Positions 26,973-34,881 of a stretch of 64,000 nt of DNA are shown in pieces (the first letter of the stretch is position 1; the number at the start of each line of letters is the position of its first letter). Origin of the DNA: an uncultured Saprospiraceae bacterium (GTDB taxonomy: Bacteria > Bacteroidota > Bacteroidia > Chitinophagales > Saprospiraceae); NCBI GenBank assembly GCA_937139495.1, contig CAKZQC010000013.1, forward strand, positions 62,001 through 126,000, written 5' to 3'. Position numbers and translations under genes: made by a program. The notes beneath the pieces are model-generated. The model was not told where the DNA came from. It ran no database searches and worked only from the letters and a program-made list of their open reading frames with translations.

Positions 26973-28595
26973 ATGACTATTTACACCAATTTAGTGGACA
27001 TTCAAAATCGTACTATTTACCCTGCTGCTATCACTGTCCAAGACGGTAAGATAAAAGCTGTAGAACCAACAGAAAAAATGGTAACGGGTTATGCGATGCC
27101 AGGGTTTGTAGATGCACACGTGCATATCGAAAGTTCGATGTTGATTCCTTCCGAGTTTGCTCGATTGGCAGTAGTACATGGTACGGTAGCGACCGTTTCT
27201 GACCCACACGAAATAGCCAATGTAATGGGTATAGAGGGCGTTTATTATATGTTGGAAAACGGTAAAAAGGTGCCATTCAAATTCAATTTTGGAGCACCTT
27301 CTTGTGTTCCTGCTACGAGTTTTGAGACCGCTGGTGCGGAAATAGATGTAGCAGGTATCGAAGAATTGATGGCAAATCCTGACATTAAGTATTTGGCGGA
27401 AATGATGAACTACCCAGGGGTGATTTATGATGATCCGATGGTATTGGCAAAGCTGGAAGCTGCTAAGGCAGTCAATAAGCCAATAGATGGGCATACACCA
27501 GGTATTAGAGGCGAAGCCATCGAGAAATATATTGCGGCAGGCATCAGCACCGATCACGAGTGTTTTACGTTGGCGGAAGCTCTCGAAAAATTGAGCCTGG
27601 GTATGAAGGTAATTATTAGAGAGGGGAGTGCTGCCAAGAATTTTGAAGCCTTAATTGATATTTTGCCAGAACACAGTGCCAATGTGATGTTCTGTTCGGA
27701 CGACAAGCACCCCGACGATTTGTTGGTAGGGCATATCAACCAGTTGGTAGCTAGAGCGATAGCGAAAGGCAAACCTTTATTTGATGTATTGCAGGCAGCT
27801 TGTATTAATCCTGTGGAGCATTATCGTCTAGATGTCGGACTACTCAAAGTCGGCGATATGGCAGATTTTATTATTGCGAAAGACTTGGTTGATTTTGAAA
27901 TAGCGGCTACTTATATTGATGGGCAGTTGGTCGCTCAAGAGGGCAAAACGCTCATAGAGCGAGTGGAAGAAAAGACGATTAATAATTTTGATACCTTGCC
28001 CAAACAAGTAAGCGATTTTGCGATTGAGCCAAAAACAGAAAAACTACACGTTATTTGGGCGATTGATGGCGAATTGATTACTAAGGACTTGGTGGCTATT
28101 GCCAAAGTAGAAGATAATAATACGGTATCGGATATAGAGCAAGATGTGCTCAAAATGGTGGTCGTGAATCGCTACGCAAATACACCGCCAGCGATTGCTT
28201 TCATCAAAGGTTTTGAGCTGACGGAAGGTGCCTTGGCTTCTTGTGTAGGGCATGATTCGCACAATATAATAGCGGTAGGAGCTACTGATGAAGCGATTTG
28301 CAAGGCTGTTAATTTGATTATTGAAAATAAAGGTGGTATTTCTGCTGTGAGCAATCAAAAAACGCACGTTTTGCCACTTCCTGTGGCAGGTATCATGACG
28401 ACCGACGCAGGAGAAGTCGTAGCAGAGAAATACGCTCATATTGACCATTTCTCTAAAGAAATATTGCATTGTCCTTTGAGAGCACCCTTTATGACGCTTT
28501 CATTCATGGCATTATTGGTGATTCCTAGACTCAAACTGAGTGACAAAGGCTTGTTTGATGGGGGCGATTTTAAGTTTACGCCTTTGTTTGTGTAG
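26973..28595 (+). CDS. ade: Adenine deaminase
   Basis: Hydrolyses adenine to hypoxanthine and ammonia in purine salvage, in the cytoplasm. The ATG at 26973 gives a 540-residue protein of normal length for the amidohydrolase-superfamily (bacterial Ade) type. The metal site motif [10 protein letters not shown] is at residues 47-56. Further family features are [26 protein letters not shown] and [10 protein letters not shown], which hold the other metal ligands. The C-terminal domain contains [15 protein letters not shown] and GGISAV, typical of Ade and not of other amidohydrolases. It appears to be transcribed alone: terminators lie just upstream, and a palindrome follows. Confidence 0.95.
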   Translation: MTIYTNLVDIQNRTIYPAAITVQDGKIKAVEPTEKMVTGYAMPGFVDAHVHIESSMLIPSEFARLAVVHGTVATVSDPHEIANVMGIEGVYYMLENGKKVPFKFNFGAPSCVPATSFETAGAEIDVAGIEELMANPDIKYLAEMMNYPGVIYDDPMVLAKLEAAKAVNKPIDGHTPGIRGEAIEKYIAAGISTDHECFTLAEALEKLSLGMKVIIREGSAAKNFEALIDILPEHSANVMFCSDDKHPDDLLVGHINQLVARAIAKGKPLFDVLQAACINPVEHYRLDVGLLKVGDMADFIIAKDLVDFEIAATYIDGQLVAQEGKTLIERVEEKTINNFDTLPKQVSDFAIEPKTEKLHVIWAIDGELITKDLVAIAKVEDNNTVSDIEQDVLKMVVVNRYANTPPAIAFIKGFELTEGALASCVGHDSHNIIAVGATDEAICKAVNLIIENKGGISAVSNQKTHVLPLPVAGIMTTDAGEVVAEKYAHIDHFSKEILHCPLRAPFMTLSFMALLVIPRLKLSDKGLFDGGDFKFTPLFV

Positions 28596-28613
28596 GTTAT
28601 GGGAGTTGTAACG

Positions 28614-28640
28614 TAATAACATAACTGTATTATGTTATTA
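28614..28640. promoter_or_regulatory. Perfect 11-base palindrome between ade and the GldM-like gene
   Basis: TAATAACATAA / TTATGTTATTA separated by CTGTA. It lacks the GC-rich stem of a terminator, so an operator site just before the start of the next gene (ATG at 28653) is also possible. Confidence 0.35.
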
Positions 28641-28652
28641 AACAATTTTACC

Positions 28653-29315
28653 ATGAAAATCAGCTTTGGATTATTTATAGTAGCAACTTTATTCTTTATT
28701 TCTACGACTAAGCATGGTCTATCAACTATGTATAATCAATGTTATATAGAAAAGGCTTATACCTACCTATTTATAGGAGTTCCTAACCCTATACATATTC
28801 AACGAAGTTCAAATGATAAACGCCCTTATTTTTTGGTGGTAGGTAGCGATACCATAGAGCTGAAAGGAGAGCAAAAAACTGTCAATATATATGTTTCCTC
28901 CAAAGAGAGGAATTATCTTTATCCTGTTCAGTTATTGCGTAAGCGAGGCGATAATACCTTTGAATTACTTACTGAAAAAGGATATAAAGTACGAAAATTT
29001 CCTAATCCAGTACCTTATGTATTCTCGAATGAGAAGGTTTCAAAACGAGAGGTGCAGGCTGCTATTGGAGTAAGCTGTTTATCAGAAAATTGGAATATCA
29101 ATATAAATTTTTCAGTGAGTAGCTTTAGTGTCTTGGCGAGAATACAGGATAAGGATACATTATTGGTAAGTAAGACTAGTCGATTTACAAAGACTCAAAA
29201 GCAATATTTTGAAATGCTAGAAAGTGGGGAATATCTTATTATTAAGGATATAAAAGTACAAATGCCAACTAATAAAACTCAAGTATTGTCGCCCCTTATT
29301 TATGAAATAGATTAG
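28653..29315 (+). CDS. Secreted stand-alone GldM C-terminal-domain protein
   Basis: From the ATG at 28653 it has 220 residues with an N-terminal signal segment (MKISFGLFIVATLFFIS). The mature part matches the last two periplasmic domains of the T9SS motor protein GldM/PorM in order: the NPIHI start (GldM NPISI), the FPNPVPYV bridge (GldM LPDPVA), SKREVQAAIGV (GldM SKaalaaq), WNININFSVSSFSVL (GldM NFDFDLKFEVVSFTV), FTKTQKQYFEML (GldM FTdeQKalI) and YLIIKDIKVQMP (GldM VYFEDIKAxGP). The N-terminal membrane helix bundle of GldM is absent. It may be a decoy, a partner ring protein or a sensor of the same fold. The match is from memory of the family. Confidence 0.75.
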   Translation: MKISFGLFIVATLFFISTTKHGLSTMYNQCYIEKAYTYLFIGVPNPIHIQRSSNDKRPYFLVVGSDTIELKGEQKTVNIYVSSKERNYLYPVQLLRKRGDNTFELLTEKGYKVRKFPNPVPYVFSNEKVSKREVQAAIGVSCLSENWNININFSVSSFSVLARIQDKDTLLVSKTSRFTKTQKQYFEMLESGEYLIIKDIKVQMPTNKTQVLSPLIYEID

Positions 29316-29400
29316 TGAGTTTGTCGTGGAAAATTTCAATTAATTTTCACTTTGGCTAATTTTCAGGAAGGCGATAGGACTGTTTTTCAATTCACTATTG

Positions 29401-29408
29401 TATATTTG
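29401..29408 (+). promoter_or_regulatory. -7 promoter element directly before tsaE
   Basis: TATATTTG ends only four bases before the ATG at 29413. With the usual -7 geometry the transcript would begin at or next to the start codon. Confidence 0.5.
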
Positions 29409-29412
29409 CCCT

Positions 29413-29838
29413 ATGAGACGAGAATTAATCGCGAACAATCTAGCGGAGCTAGATGGGATTGTCACCGAATTGCTACCACTTATTCAGTCCAGACGAACAG
29501 TGGCACTGGTGGGCGAAATCGGAGCAGGCAAAACAACATTTACAAAATTGTTGTGTCAACGATTGGGAGTGACAGAAACAACTTCTAGTCCTACTTATGC
29601 TATTATCAATCAATATCAGGCAGGGCAAACAGCTGTCTATCATGTAGATTTGTATCGACTAAAAACGCCTGAAGAGGCGATGGATATTGGGTTGTTGGAA
29701 CTATTGGAAGATAAAGAATGTTACTGTATTATCGAATGGCCAGAGCTGATAACAGATGAATTGCCAGAAGAAACGTTATGGATGAAAATAACGCCAGCAG
29801 TAACAGGAGAAAGAAAATTTGAAATTTATTGCGAATAA
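29413..29838 (+). CDS. tsaE: tRNA threonylcarbamoyladenosine biosynthesis ATPase TsaE
   Basis: Small P-loop ATPase that works with TsaB and TsaD to make the t6A37 modification on ANN-decoding tRNAs. The ATG at 29413 gives 141 residues, the normal length. The Walker A motif GEIGAGKTT is at 34-42. SSPTYAIINQY, VYHVDLYRL and the C-terminal IIEWPELI are family signatures (usually SPTFtlvneY, hxDlYRl, vEWpe). The ATG five codons upstream lies inside the promoter element and is disfavoured. Two tRNA genes follow on the same strand from their own promoter. Confidence 0.95.
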   Translation: MRRELIANNLAELDGIVTELLPLIQSRRTVALVGEIGAGKTTFTKLLCQRLGVTETTSSPTYAIINQYQAGQTAVYHVDLYRLKTPEEAMDIGLLELLEDKECYCIIEWPELITDELPEETLWMKITPAVTGERKFEIYCE

Positions 29839-29839
29839 A

Positions 29840-29871
29840 TTTGGAAAGTTGTGTCACAGCTTTTATATTTG
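29840..29871 (+). promoter_or_regulatory. Promoter of the tRNA-Gln pair
   Basis: TTTG (29840-29843), 20 bases, then TATATTTG (29864-29871): a complete Bacteroidota housekeeping promoter. It begins just after the tsaE stop and would start transcription about 15 bases before the tRNA. Confidence 0.75.
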
Positions 29872-29890
29872 CAATCGCTTACATAAGCAA

Positions 29891-29961
29891 TGACCCATGG
29901 TGTAATGGTAACACTACGGTTTTTGGTACCGTCATTCAAGGTTCGAGTCCTTGTGGGTCAA
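29891..29961 (+). tRNA. tRNA-Gln (anticodon TTG), first copy
   Basis: Full cloverleaf of 71 bases: acceptor TGACCCA/TGGGTCA, D stem GTGT/ACAC, anticodon stem ACGGT/ACCGT with loop TTTTGGT (anticodon TTG), T arm CAAGG-TTCGAGT-CCTTG and discriminator A. CCA is encoded right after it (29962-29964). Confidence 0.95.
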
Positions 29962-29990
29962 CCATACAATGTTCTTTTTTTTATGTTACG

Positions 29991-30049
29991 AAATAGATAA
30001 AATAGATTTTGGCTTTAGTAAAAGCAAACTCGATTTATTTTATCTATTT
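29991..30049. repeat. Long hairpin between the two tRNA-Gln genes
   Basis: AAATAGATAAAATA (29991-30004) pairs perfectly with TATTTTATCTATTT (30036-30049). The loop contains a second small stem, GCTTT/AAAGC. It could guide processing of a dimeric tRNA transcript. Confidence 0.6.
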
Positions 30050-30051
30050 AT

Positions 30052-30122
30052 TGACCCATGGTGTAATGGTAACACTACGGTTTTTGGTACCGTCATTCAA
30101 GGTTCGAGTCCTTGTGGGTCAA
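30052..30122 (+). tRNA. tRNA-Gln (anticodon TTG), second copy
   Basis: Identical to the first copy over all 71 bases. Unlike the first, it is followed by CAC rather than CCA, so CCA must be added after transcription. Confidence 0.95.
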
Positions 30123-30137
30123 CACTATATTTTTCCG

Positions 30138-30175
30138 AAAGGGGCTATCTAATTTAGATAGCCCCTTTTTTTTGT
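30138..30175 (+). terminator. Terminator of the tRNA-Gln transcript
   Basis: GGGGCTATCTAA / TTAGATAGCCCC is a perfect repeat followed by a long T run, about 20 bases after the second tRNA. Confidence 0.8.
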
Positions 30176-30251
30176 TTGGCACATAACTTTTAATCATCAA
30201 GCTATTTTTTTTTTTTTGAAAATAACAGAAGGCAGAAGGTATTTTATTTTT

Positions 30252-30259
30252 TATATTTG
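30252..30259 (+). promoter_or_regulatory. -7 promoter element of the T9SS cargo gene at 30289
   Basis: TATATTTG, exact TAnnTTTG match, 30 bases before the ATG. A well-spaced -33 element is not seen; the region upstream is a T tract. Confidence 0.5.
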
Positions 30260-30288
30260 TAGGAATTAAATCACTCTAAAATTTATAC

Positions 30289-31305
30289 ATGAAAACCCTA
30301 AGAAAGATTACATCAAGGTTATTATTTTCCATGCTGTTAGTGGTAGGAGGTGCTACGATGACACAAGCACAAGTAGTAGATACTGTAGCATGGTGCCCAG
30401 CAGGAGCTACTTGGACCTACCGACAAGGAGCGGTCTTTGGCGAATACTATACAAAACTGACCTACGAAAAGGACACGATTATAGGTGGGCATCAGAGCAA
30501 GAAATTGGCGGTAAGCGAAATACAGTACGTTAGTGGCGGTAGCCCGCTTACGGATTATTCTCGTTCAGAGCGGAGATTCGCCAACGAGGCAGAATATTAT
30601 TACGAAAGTAATGATTCTATCTATTGGTATGATACGGATAGCAGCAGGTTTCAATTCTTGTACGACTTCGGAGCAAGTGCAGGAGACGAGTGGACGATAG
30701 CTAATGGGTTGAATTATGCCTGCAATATCAATGGATTAGATACTTTTATTTGTGATTCTATAACTAACAAAGAATACGATGGAAGAATTTGCGATGTAAC
30801 GTATGGACATATGACAGGGAAAAATTGGAGAATTGGAGAACAAATTATTCGCAATATAGGATCGAATACTTCTCCTTATCCACAAGCAGGAGGCAACTGT
30901 AATGTAATAGATGGGTTATCAGGACATCTGGATGGCTTAGTATGCTATTATGACTCTATTCGAGGGTTTGTTAACTTTGGGAATAGTAATAGACCTTGCG
31001 GCAATATTATCAATCCTATCGACAAAATAGAGCTATCTACAGCCTCTACCAACTGGTCCGTGTATCCCAATCCTACGAATAGCAATATTCATATAGAGCT
31101 ACTCCAATATACTACTCAATTGGCAGGGACAGAACTGCACTACGAAATCTATAATGCGAGCGGTCAACGATTGTATCAAGCACGTGGTGCTGTCAATAAG
31201 ACAATTGATATGAGCAATTTTGCCAATGGTTTATATTTACTGGTGGTGCTGAACGAAAATGGTCAGCCACTCTTGAGCCAAAAAATTGTGAGACAAGGCA
31301 GATAG
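30289..31305 (+). CDS. Secreted protein with T9SS C-terminal sorting domain
   Basis: 338 residues. The signal peptide runs to about residue 27 (VGGATMTQAQ). The mature part opens VVDTVAWCPAGATWTYRQ and has an alternating beta pattern up to about residue 240, with four or more Cys. The C-terminal type A sorting domain starts at about 255 with WSVYPNPTNSNIHI, followed by LHYEIYNASGQRLY, FANGLYLLVVL and a basic end (KIVRQGR). The family of the central region is not recognised; similar unnamed secreted proteins are common in Bacteroidota. It has its own promoter after the tRNA terminator. Confidence 0.88.
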   Translation: MKTLRKITSRLLFSMLLVVGGATMTQAQVVDTVAWCPAGATWTYRQGAVFGEYYTKLTYEKDTIIGGHQSKKLAVSEIQYVSGGSPLTDYSRSERRFANEAEYYYESNDSIYWYDTDSSRFQFLYDFGASAGDEWTIANGLNYACNINGLDTFICDSITNKEYDGRICDVTYGHMTGKNWRIGEQIIRNIGSNTSPYPQAGGNCNVIDGLSGHLDGLVCYYDSIRGFVNFGNSNRPCGNIINPIDKIELSTASTNWSVYPNPTNSNIHIELLQYTTQLAGTELHYEIYNASGQRLYQARGAVNKTIDMSNFANGLYLLVVLNENGQPLLSQKIVRQGR

Positions 31306-31606
31306 TAGTTTTTTATGTCTAATAAGTACGGCTACAATTGATAACCGAAACTAGCACGACTACGACATACACGATATTTATCAAAAGAATTTGGATAAAA
31401 ACTAATCAAAAACGGTTTTTTGGTGTTAAAAACATAAGAAACCGCTGAAAGGCAGTAAATAAAGGGGTTTTGTAGGATTTTTTGGTAGAAATATTTGAAA
31501 ATCTGATAAAACCATCTAATTTTGTGACCACAATAATTTTAGGGCATGGAAAAACGATTGTTTAACAATACCCTATATTACAAAAAACTCTAAATAAATA
31601 AGTACT
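31306..31606. other. Intergenic region with the HU promoter and leader, 301 bases
   Basis: It contains the promoter at 31494-31524 and an 80-base untranslated leader before hup. No ORF or repeat is supported. Confidence 0.5.
31494..31524 (+). promoter_or_regulatory. Promoter of the HU gene
   Basis: TTTG (31494-31497), 19 bases, TAATTTTG (31517-31524): a complete match to the Bacteroidota promoter form. The leader of about 80 bases before the ATG at 31607 is unusually long for this window. Confidence 0.75.
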
Positions 31607-31918
31607 ATGAACAAAGGAGAATTAGTTGATCAGATCGCAGAAAGAGCAGGTTTGAAAAAAGCAGACGCTACTGCTGCATTGGATGCAACTATCGAAGCAA
31701 TCAAAGACGCATTATCAGGAGGAGACAAAGTATCTCTAGTAGGATTTTGCACATTGAGTACTAGCTACCGTGCAGCTAGAACTGGTGTTAATCCAAGTAC
31801 TGGTAAGAAAGTTCCAATTTCTGACAAAGTGAACGTGAAATTCAAAGCGGGTAAAATCCTTGCTGAATCAGTAAACACTGACAAATTGAAAAAGCAGCTT
31901 AAGCCAGCAACAAAGTAA
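31607..31918 (+). CDS. HU-family DNA-binding protein
   Basis: A 103-residue nucleoid protein that bends and wraps DNA as a dimer. The N-terminal helices (MNKGELVDQIAERAGLKKADATAALDA) and the beta-arm with ARTGVNPSTGKKVPI, including the intercalating Pro in the NPSTG loop, are diagnostic. The core is of normal size; a Lys-rich C-terminal extension (LKKQLKPATK) is longer than in E. coli HU (about 90). A clear promoter lies upstream and a terminator downstream, so it is monocistronic and probably highly expressed. IHF is less likely because the family there has alpha/beta signatures not seen here. Confidence 0.95.
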   Translation: MNKGELVDQIAERAGLKKADATAALDATIEAIKDALSGGDKVSLVGFCTLSTSYRAARTGVNPSTGKKVPISDKVNVKFKAGKILAESVNTDKLKKQLKPATK

Positions 31919-31991
31919 GCTTTTTTTAGCAATAAGACAATAGAGGTTACTTCCATAACTTCGATAAGAAGTCCGTCAAACGATTTCTAAG

Positions 31992-32030
31992 ATAGCCTAG
32001 ATGCCAGACAGCATTTAGGCTATTTTTTTT
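31992..32030 (+). terminator. Terminator of the HU gene
   Basis: ATAGCCTAGATGC / GCATTTAGGCTAT with one G-U pair and a run of eight T. It overlaps by two bases the stop of the convergent TPR gene. Confidence 0.8.
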
Positions 32031-33189
32031 AGTGTAGCAATTGCTGCATTTTGTGGCGATAATAGCGTGCTTCTTGTTCGTTGGGGACGTGCAGGGTATA
32101 GAGGTCAATTAGCTTTTGCAATTTTTCGATGATGTCTTTTTTCTCTCTGGTCGTGAATTTATTTTCGTTGAAAATACCACGCTTATAGAATTTGGCGGCA
32201 GCCTCAAAATCGCCCGCCAACACATACCAGTCACCTAAGCCTGTGTACGACCAGTGATTGTTGAAATCAATGTTGAGCGCTCGCTCAAACAAAATTTTAG
32301 CCGTTTCCATATTGCCAAAACCGAGCATTTCGATAGTTGCCAAAGTGTCCAACAGATAGCCATCAGCTTTGATGCTCATTCCTTTTTCTGCCAATGCTTT
32401 GGCTTGTTGCCAATCTCCAAACTCCTTGAATAATAAATTTGCGTAGTTGTTGAGCAGTACGGTATCTTGGTCATTAAGTGTCAATGCTTCTTCGTAAAGT
32501 GCCTTACTGTCTTCCAAATCGCCCATTTCCTTGCACAATAGTGCTGCATTGATATAAGGCAACATTTGGTCAGGTTGCTTGTAGGCAGCCAAATAATAGG
32601 CTTTCACTTTGGGATATTCTTCTAGTCGTTTTCCTTTTTTGAGATAGAAGGTATGGATAGTTTTGGCATAACCAAATTGAGCTCCTTTGTGGTCAGGGAC
32701 TAGCGAAAGTACAACTTCGTAATAAAAAAGCGCCCTGTGGTGGCTTTTGAGCTCTTCCTGAATGCGACGAGCCAACACGCTGTAATATTGAGCAAATCGA
32801 GCAGGCTGAAAAGCAAATACCGCCAAGTACTTTGGTAGGGCTACTTCATGTTGGTGTAGGTACTTGCGCAATGGATTATTGGGCGTATGCCAGCCACCTT
32901 TTACCTTAAATTTGTAGCGAGCATAGTCAAGTATAATAATTTCATTTTGTAGCTGATACAAGACAGGAGCAGGTAAGTTCTGTTGTAGCAATTCTTCCAA
33001 TTTTCCTTCTACATCAGGCTCAAATTGATTGTCGAGATAGGTCGCAGCGCACAATACTCGTTTGAGCGAAGCTACGTTTTGGGGTGCTGCGTGTAGCAGA
33101 TGATAACCCAATAGTTTATTTTGGCGATCTTCGGCTAGCAGTAACCTGCTAATATTTTCTTGTTGTTCGGCATCAAATAGTGGGAGCAT
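32029..33189 (-). CDS. TPR-repeat protein
   Basis: 386 residues, no signal peptide. The N-terminal half is helical without a named family; from about residue 150 there are several TPR units (YEVVLSLVPDHKGAQFGYAK; LYEEALTLNDQDTVLLNNYANL; LFERALNIDFNNHWSYTGLGDWYVLAGDFEAAAKFYKRGI), the last ones with consensus G, Y and A/P positions. It overlaps the end of the first lspA gene by 17 bases and so is translationally linked to it. A scaffold or assembly role is inferred, with no partner identified. Its start at the overlapping ATG is the only good candidate. Confidence 0.8.
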   Translation of the reverse strand: MLPLFDAEQQENISRLLLAEDRQNKLLGYHLLHAAPQNVASLKRVLCAATYLDNQFEPDVEGKLEELLQQNLPAPVLYQLQNEIIILDYARYKFKVKGGWHTPNNPLRKYLHQHEVALPKYLAVFAFQPARFAQYYSVLARRIQEELKSHHRALFYYEVVLSLVPDHKGAQFGYAKTIHTFYLKKGKRLEEYPKVKAYYLAAYKQPDQMLPYINAALLCKEMGDLEDSKALYEEALTLNDQDTVLLNNYANLLFKEFGDWQQAKALAEKGMSIKADGYLLDTLATIEMLGFGNMETAKILFERALNIDFNNHWSYTGLGDWYVLAGDFEAAAKFYKRGIFNENKFTTREKKDIIEKLQKLIDLYTLHVPNEQEARYYRHKMQQLLH

Positions 33190-33850
33190 GGTTAGCGGTT
33201 TCGGTTTCTGAAGCTACTGGAGTAGGAGGGTCGAGTTCTCGCTGAAAACGACGATAAAAAAGAATAGCCAAACCAACGCCTACGCTGATCGCTGTATCGG
33301 CAATATTGAATACTGGCTGAAAAAACAAAAAGTACTTGCCACCAAAATAAGGCACCCATTCGGGCCAAAAGCCTTCAAAGAGCGGGAAATAAAGCATATC
33401 GACTACATTGCCATATAATGCAGGGGCATAGCCGCCTTCGGCAGGCATAAAAGTAGCTACTTCTGGAACGTGAAAAGTGCCACTATGAGAGAATATAACA
33501 CCAAAATAGACCGAATCTAAGATATTGCCAACGGCACCAGCAAAAATAAGCCCGATACAGGTTAGGAGTAGATAAGATGCCTTTTGTTGTATCAATTTTC
33601 GGATTGCAAAAGCAATAAAAAATACAACAAAAATACGGAAAACACTTAGGATCAATTTGCCATAATCGCCTCCAAACTCCATTCCGAAAGCCATTCCTGG
33701 GTTTTCGGTAAAGTGGATTTGAAACCATTCTAAACCCAGCACACGATAGGTGTCACCTAATGCCATGTTGAGCTTGACCCAAATTTTGGAAAATTGGTCA
33801 ATGAATAAGACAACAAAAACTAACGAAAGAACAAAAGGTACTCTTTTCAA
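33173..33850 (-). CDS. lspA: Signal peptidase II (prolipoprotein signal peptidase)
   Basis: 225 residues, four membrane segments. It removes the signal peptide from lipid-modified prolipoproteins. Family signatures: IDQFSKIW at 17-24 in the first helix, FTENPGMAF at 47-55, GAVGNILDS at 105-113, and the catalytic aspartates Asp151 (NVVDML) and Asp185 (FNIADTAI). About 30 extra residues between GNILDS and VVDM are common in Bacteroidota LspA. A second lspA lies 32 bases upstream on the same strand. This copy has the fuller consensus (ENPG, ADTAISVG), so it is the likelier housekeeping enzyme. The window encodes several lipoproteins that would be substrates. Confidence 0.93.
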   Translation of the reverse strand: MKRVPFVLSLVFVVLFIDQFSKIWVKLNMALGDTYRVLGLEWFQIHFTENPGMAFGMEFGGDYGKLILSVFRIFVVFFIAFAIRKLIQQKASYLLLTCIGLIFAGAVGNILDSVYFGVIFSHSGTFHVPEVATFMPAEGGYAPALYGNVVDMLYFPLFEGFWPEWVPYFGGKYFLFFQPVFNIADTAISVGVGLAILFYRRFQRELDPPTPVASETETANHAPTI

Positions 33851-33882
33851 GGTAATGAATTATGAATTATAAAAAAAATAGG

Positions 33883-34554
33883 CTAGGCGTTGATTTCGGT
33901 TGTATTGGTCGCTTCTACTTTTGGTTTGCCTGTCTCCCAGTCAGTTGCAAAAAAGTGCTTATGAAACAGCAGAATAATACTAACGCCAGTAAAAATAGAG
34001 GCATCAGCCACATTAAAGATAGCTTGGAAAAAGCGGAATGGTTTTCCGCCCCATATCGGTAGCCATTCTGGAAAAGTAGTATCAATCATTGGGAAGTAAA
34101 ACATATCGACGACACGACCATATAAGAAGTCTGCGTAGCCGCCATTATCAGGCATGAATTGAGCTACTCGAATACCAGTACTCTCCGAAAAAACAAGCCC
34201 ATAGACAGCAGAATCAATGATATTGCCGAAGGCACCTGCAAAGATTAGCGTAATGCTACACAATATAATATAGGAAGCTTGTTTTTTGATGAGTGAGTAA
34301 ATCATGTATCCAATGCCTGACACGGCAATAATACGGAATAAACTGAGTATCAGTTTGCCCCAGCCGTTGCCAAACTCAATCCCGAAAGCCATGCCGAGGT
34401 TTTCGGTAAAGTAAATTTTAGCCCAAGTGGCATCTCCAAATAGATTGAAAGATTCGCCCAACGACATATTGAGTTTAATCCAGATTTTAAGACTTTGGTC
34501 AATTGCTAATACTACAAAAAGAAGTACCGCAACAAATATAAAACGTTTTTTCAT
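33883..34554 (-). CDS. lspA: Signal peptidase II paralogue
   Basis: 223 residues and clearly a duplicate of the neighbouring lspA: same four helices, same insertion, same aspartates (Asp150 in RVVDMF, Asp184 in FNVADASIF). It has diverged at positions that are normally fixed: DQSLKIW for DQFSKIW, TENLGMAF for TENPGMAF and ADASIFTG for ADTAISVG. It is probably active, perhaps with a different substrate or drug sensitivity, which is inference. It is the first gene of a three-gene operon with lspA and the TPR gene. Confidence 0.9.
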   Translation of the reverse strand: MKKRFIFVAVLLFVVLAIDQSLKIWIKLNMSLGESFNLFGDATWAKIYFTENLGMAFGIEFGNGWGKLILSLFRIIAVSGIGYMIYSLIKKQASYIILCSITLIFAGAFGNIIDSAVYGLVFSESTGIRVAQFMPDNGGYADFLYGRVVDMFYFPMIDTTFPEWLPIWGGKPFRFFQAIFNVADASIFTGVSIILLFHKHFFATDWETGKPKVEATNTTEINA

Positions 34555-34881
34555 GAAGGTCGTATAAGTTAAGTTCGATTAAGGGGTGGGACGATCATGG
34601 TATGATTGTCACCTTTGGGTTAGCAAAAATAGTTTTTTTTTGACCAAAAAAGAAATACCACGATAGGCAACGCTATGACCAATTTGCGTTAACAAGGTCA
34701 CTTTTTGATGCAGGGAGCAAAATAAACAATTATTCTACTGCTTTTTTTATCATTTTGTAATAAATTTAGGGGAATAAGAATTAAGAAAATTCCAGATAAA
34801 CTGCTGCGGATAGAGTTTAGATAGGCTCTTAGATTGATACCATCTCTTTAGACATGCTCTAAGGACAAAAAAATAAACAAC
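34555..34881. other. Divergent intergenic region, 327 bases
   Basis: It carries two tandem copies of the recurring palindrome (34817-34831 and 34848-34862) just before the transporter gene. A minus-strand TATTTTTG (34624-34631) could be the -7 element for the lspA operon. Nothing else is supported. Confidence 0.5.
34817..34862. promoter_or_regulatory. Two tandem copies of the recurring palindrome
   Basis: TTAGATAGGCTCTTA (34817-34831) and TTAGACATGCTCTAA (34848-34862), 31 bases apart start to start, i.e. three helical turns. The second is a perfect TTAGA-N5-TCTAA inverted repeat and ends 20 bases before the TTG start at 34882. The arrangement fits cooperative binding on one face of the DNA. 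Confidence 0.5.

Noticed and set aside
29891..30122. Attachment sites of an integrated element between the tRNA-Gln copies
   Set aside because: Only 90 bases lie between them and no integrase or other cargo is present.
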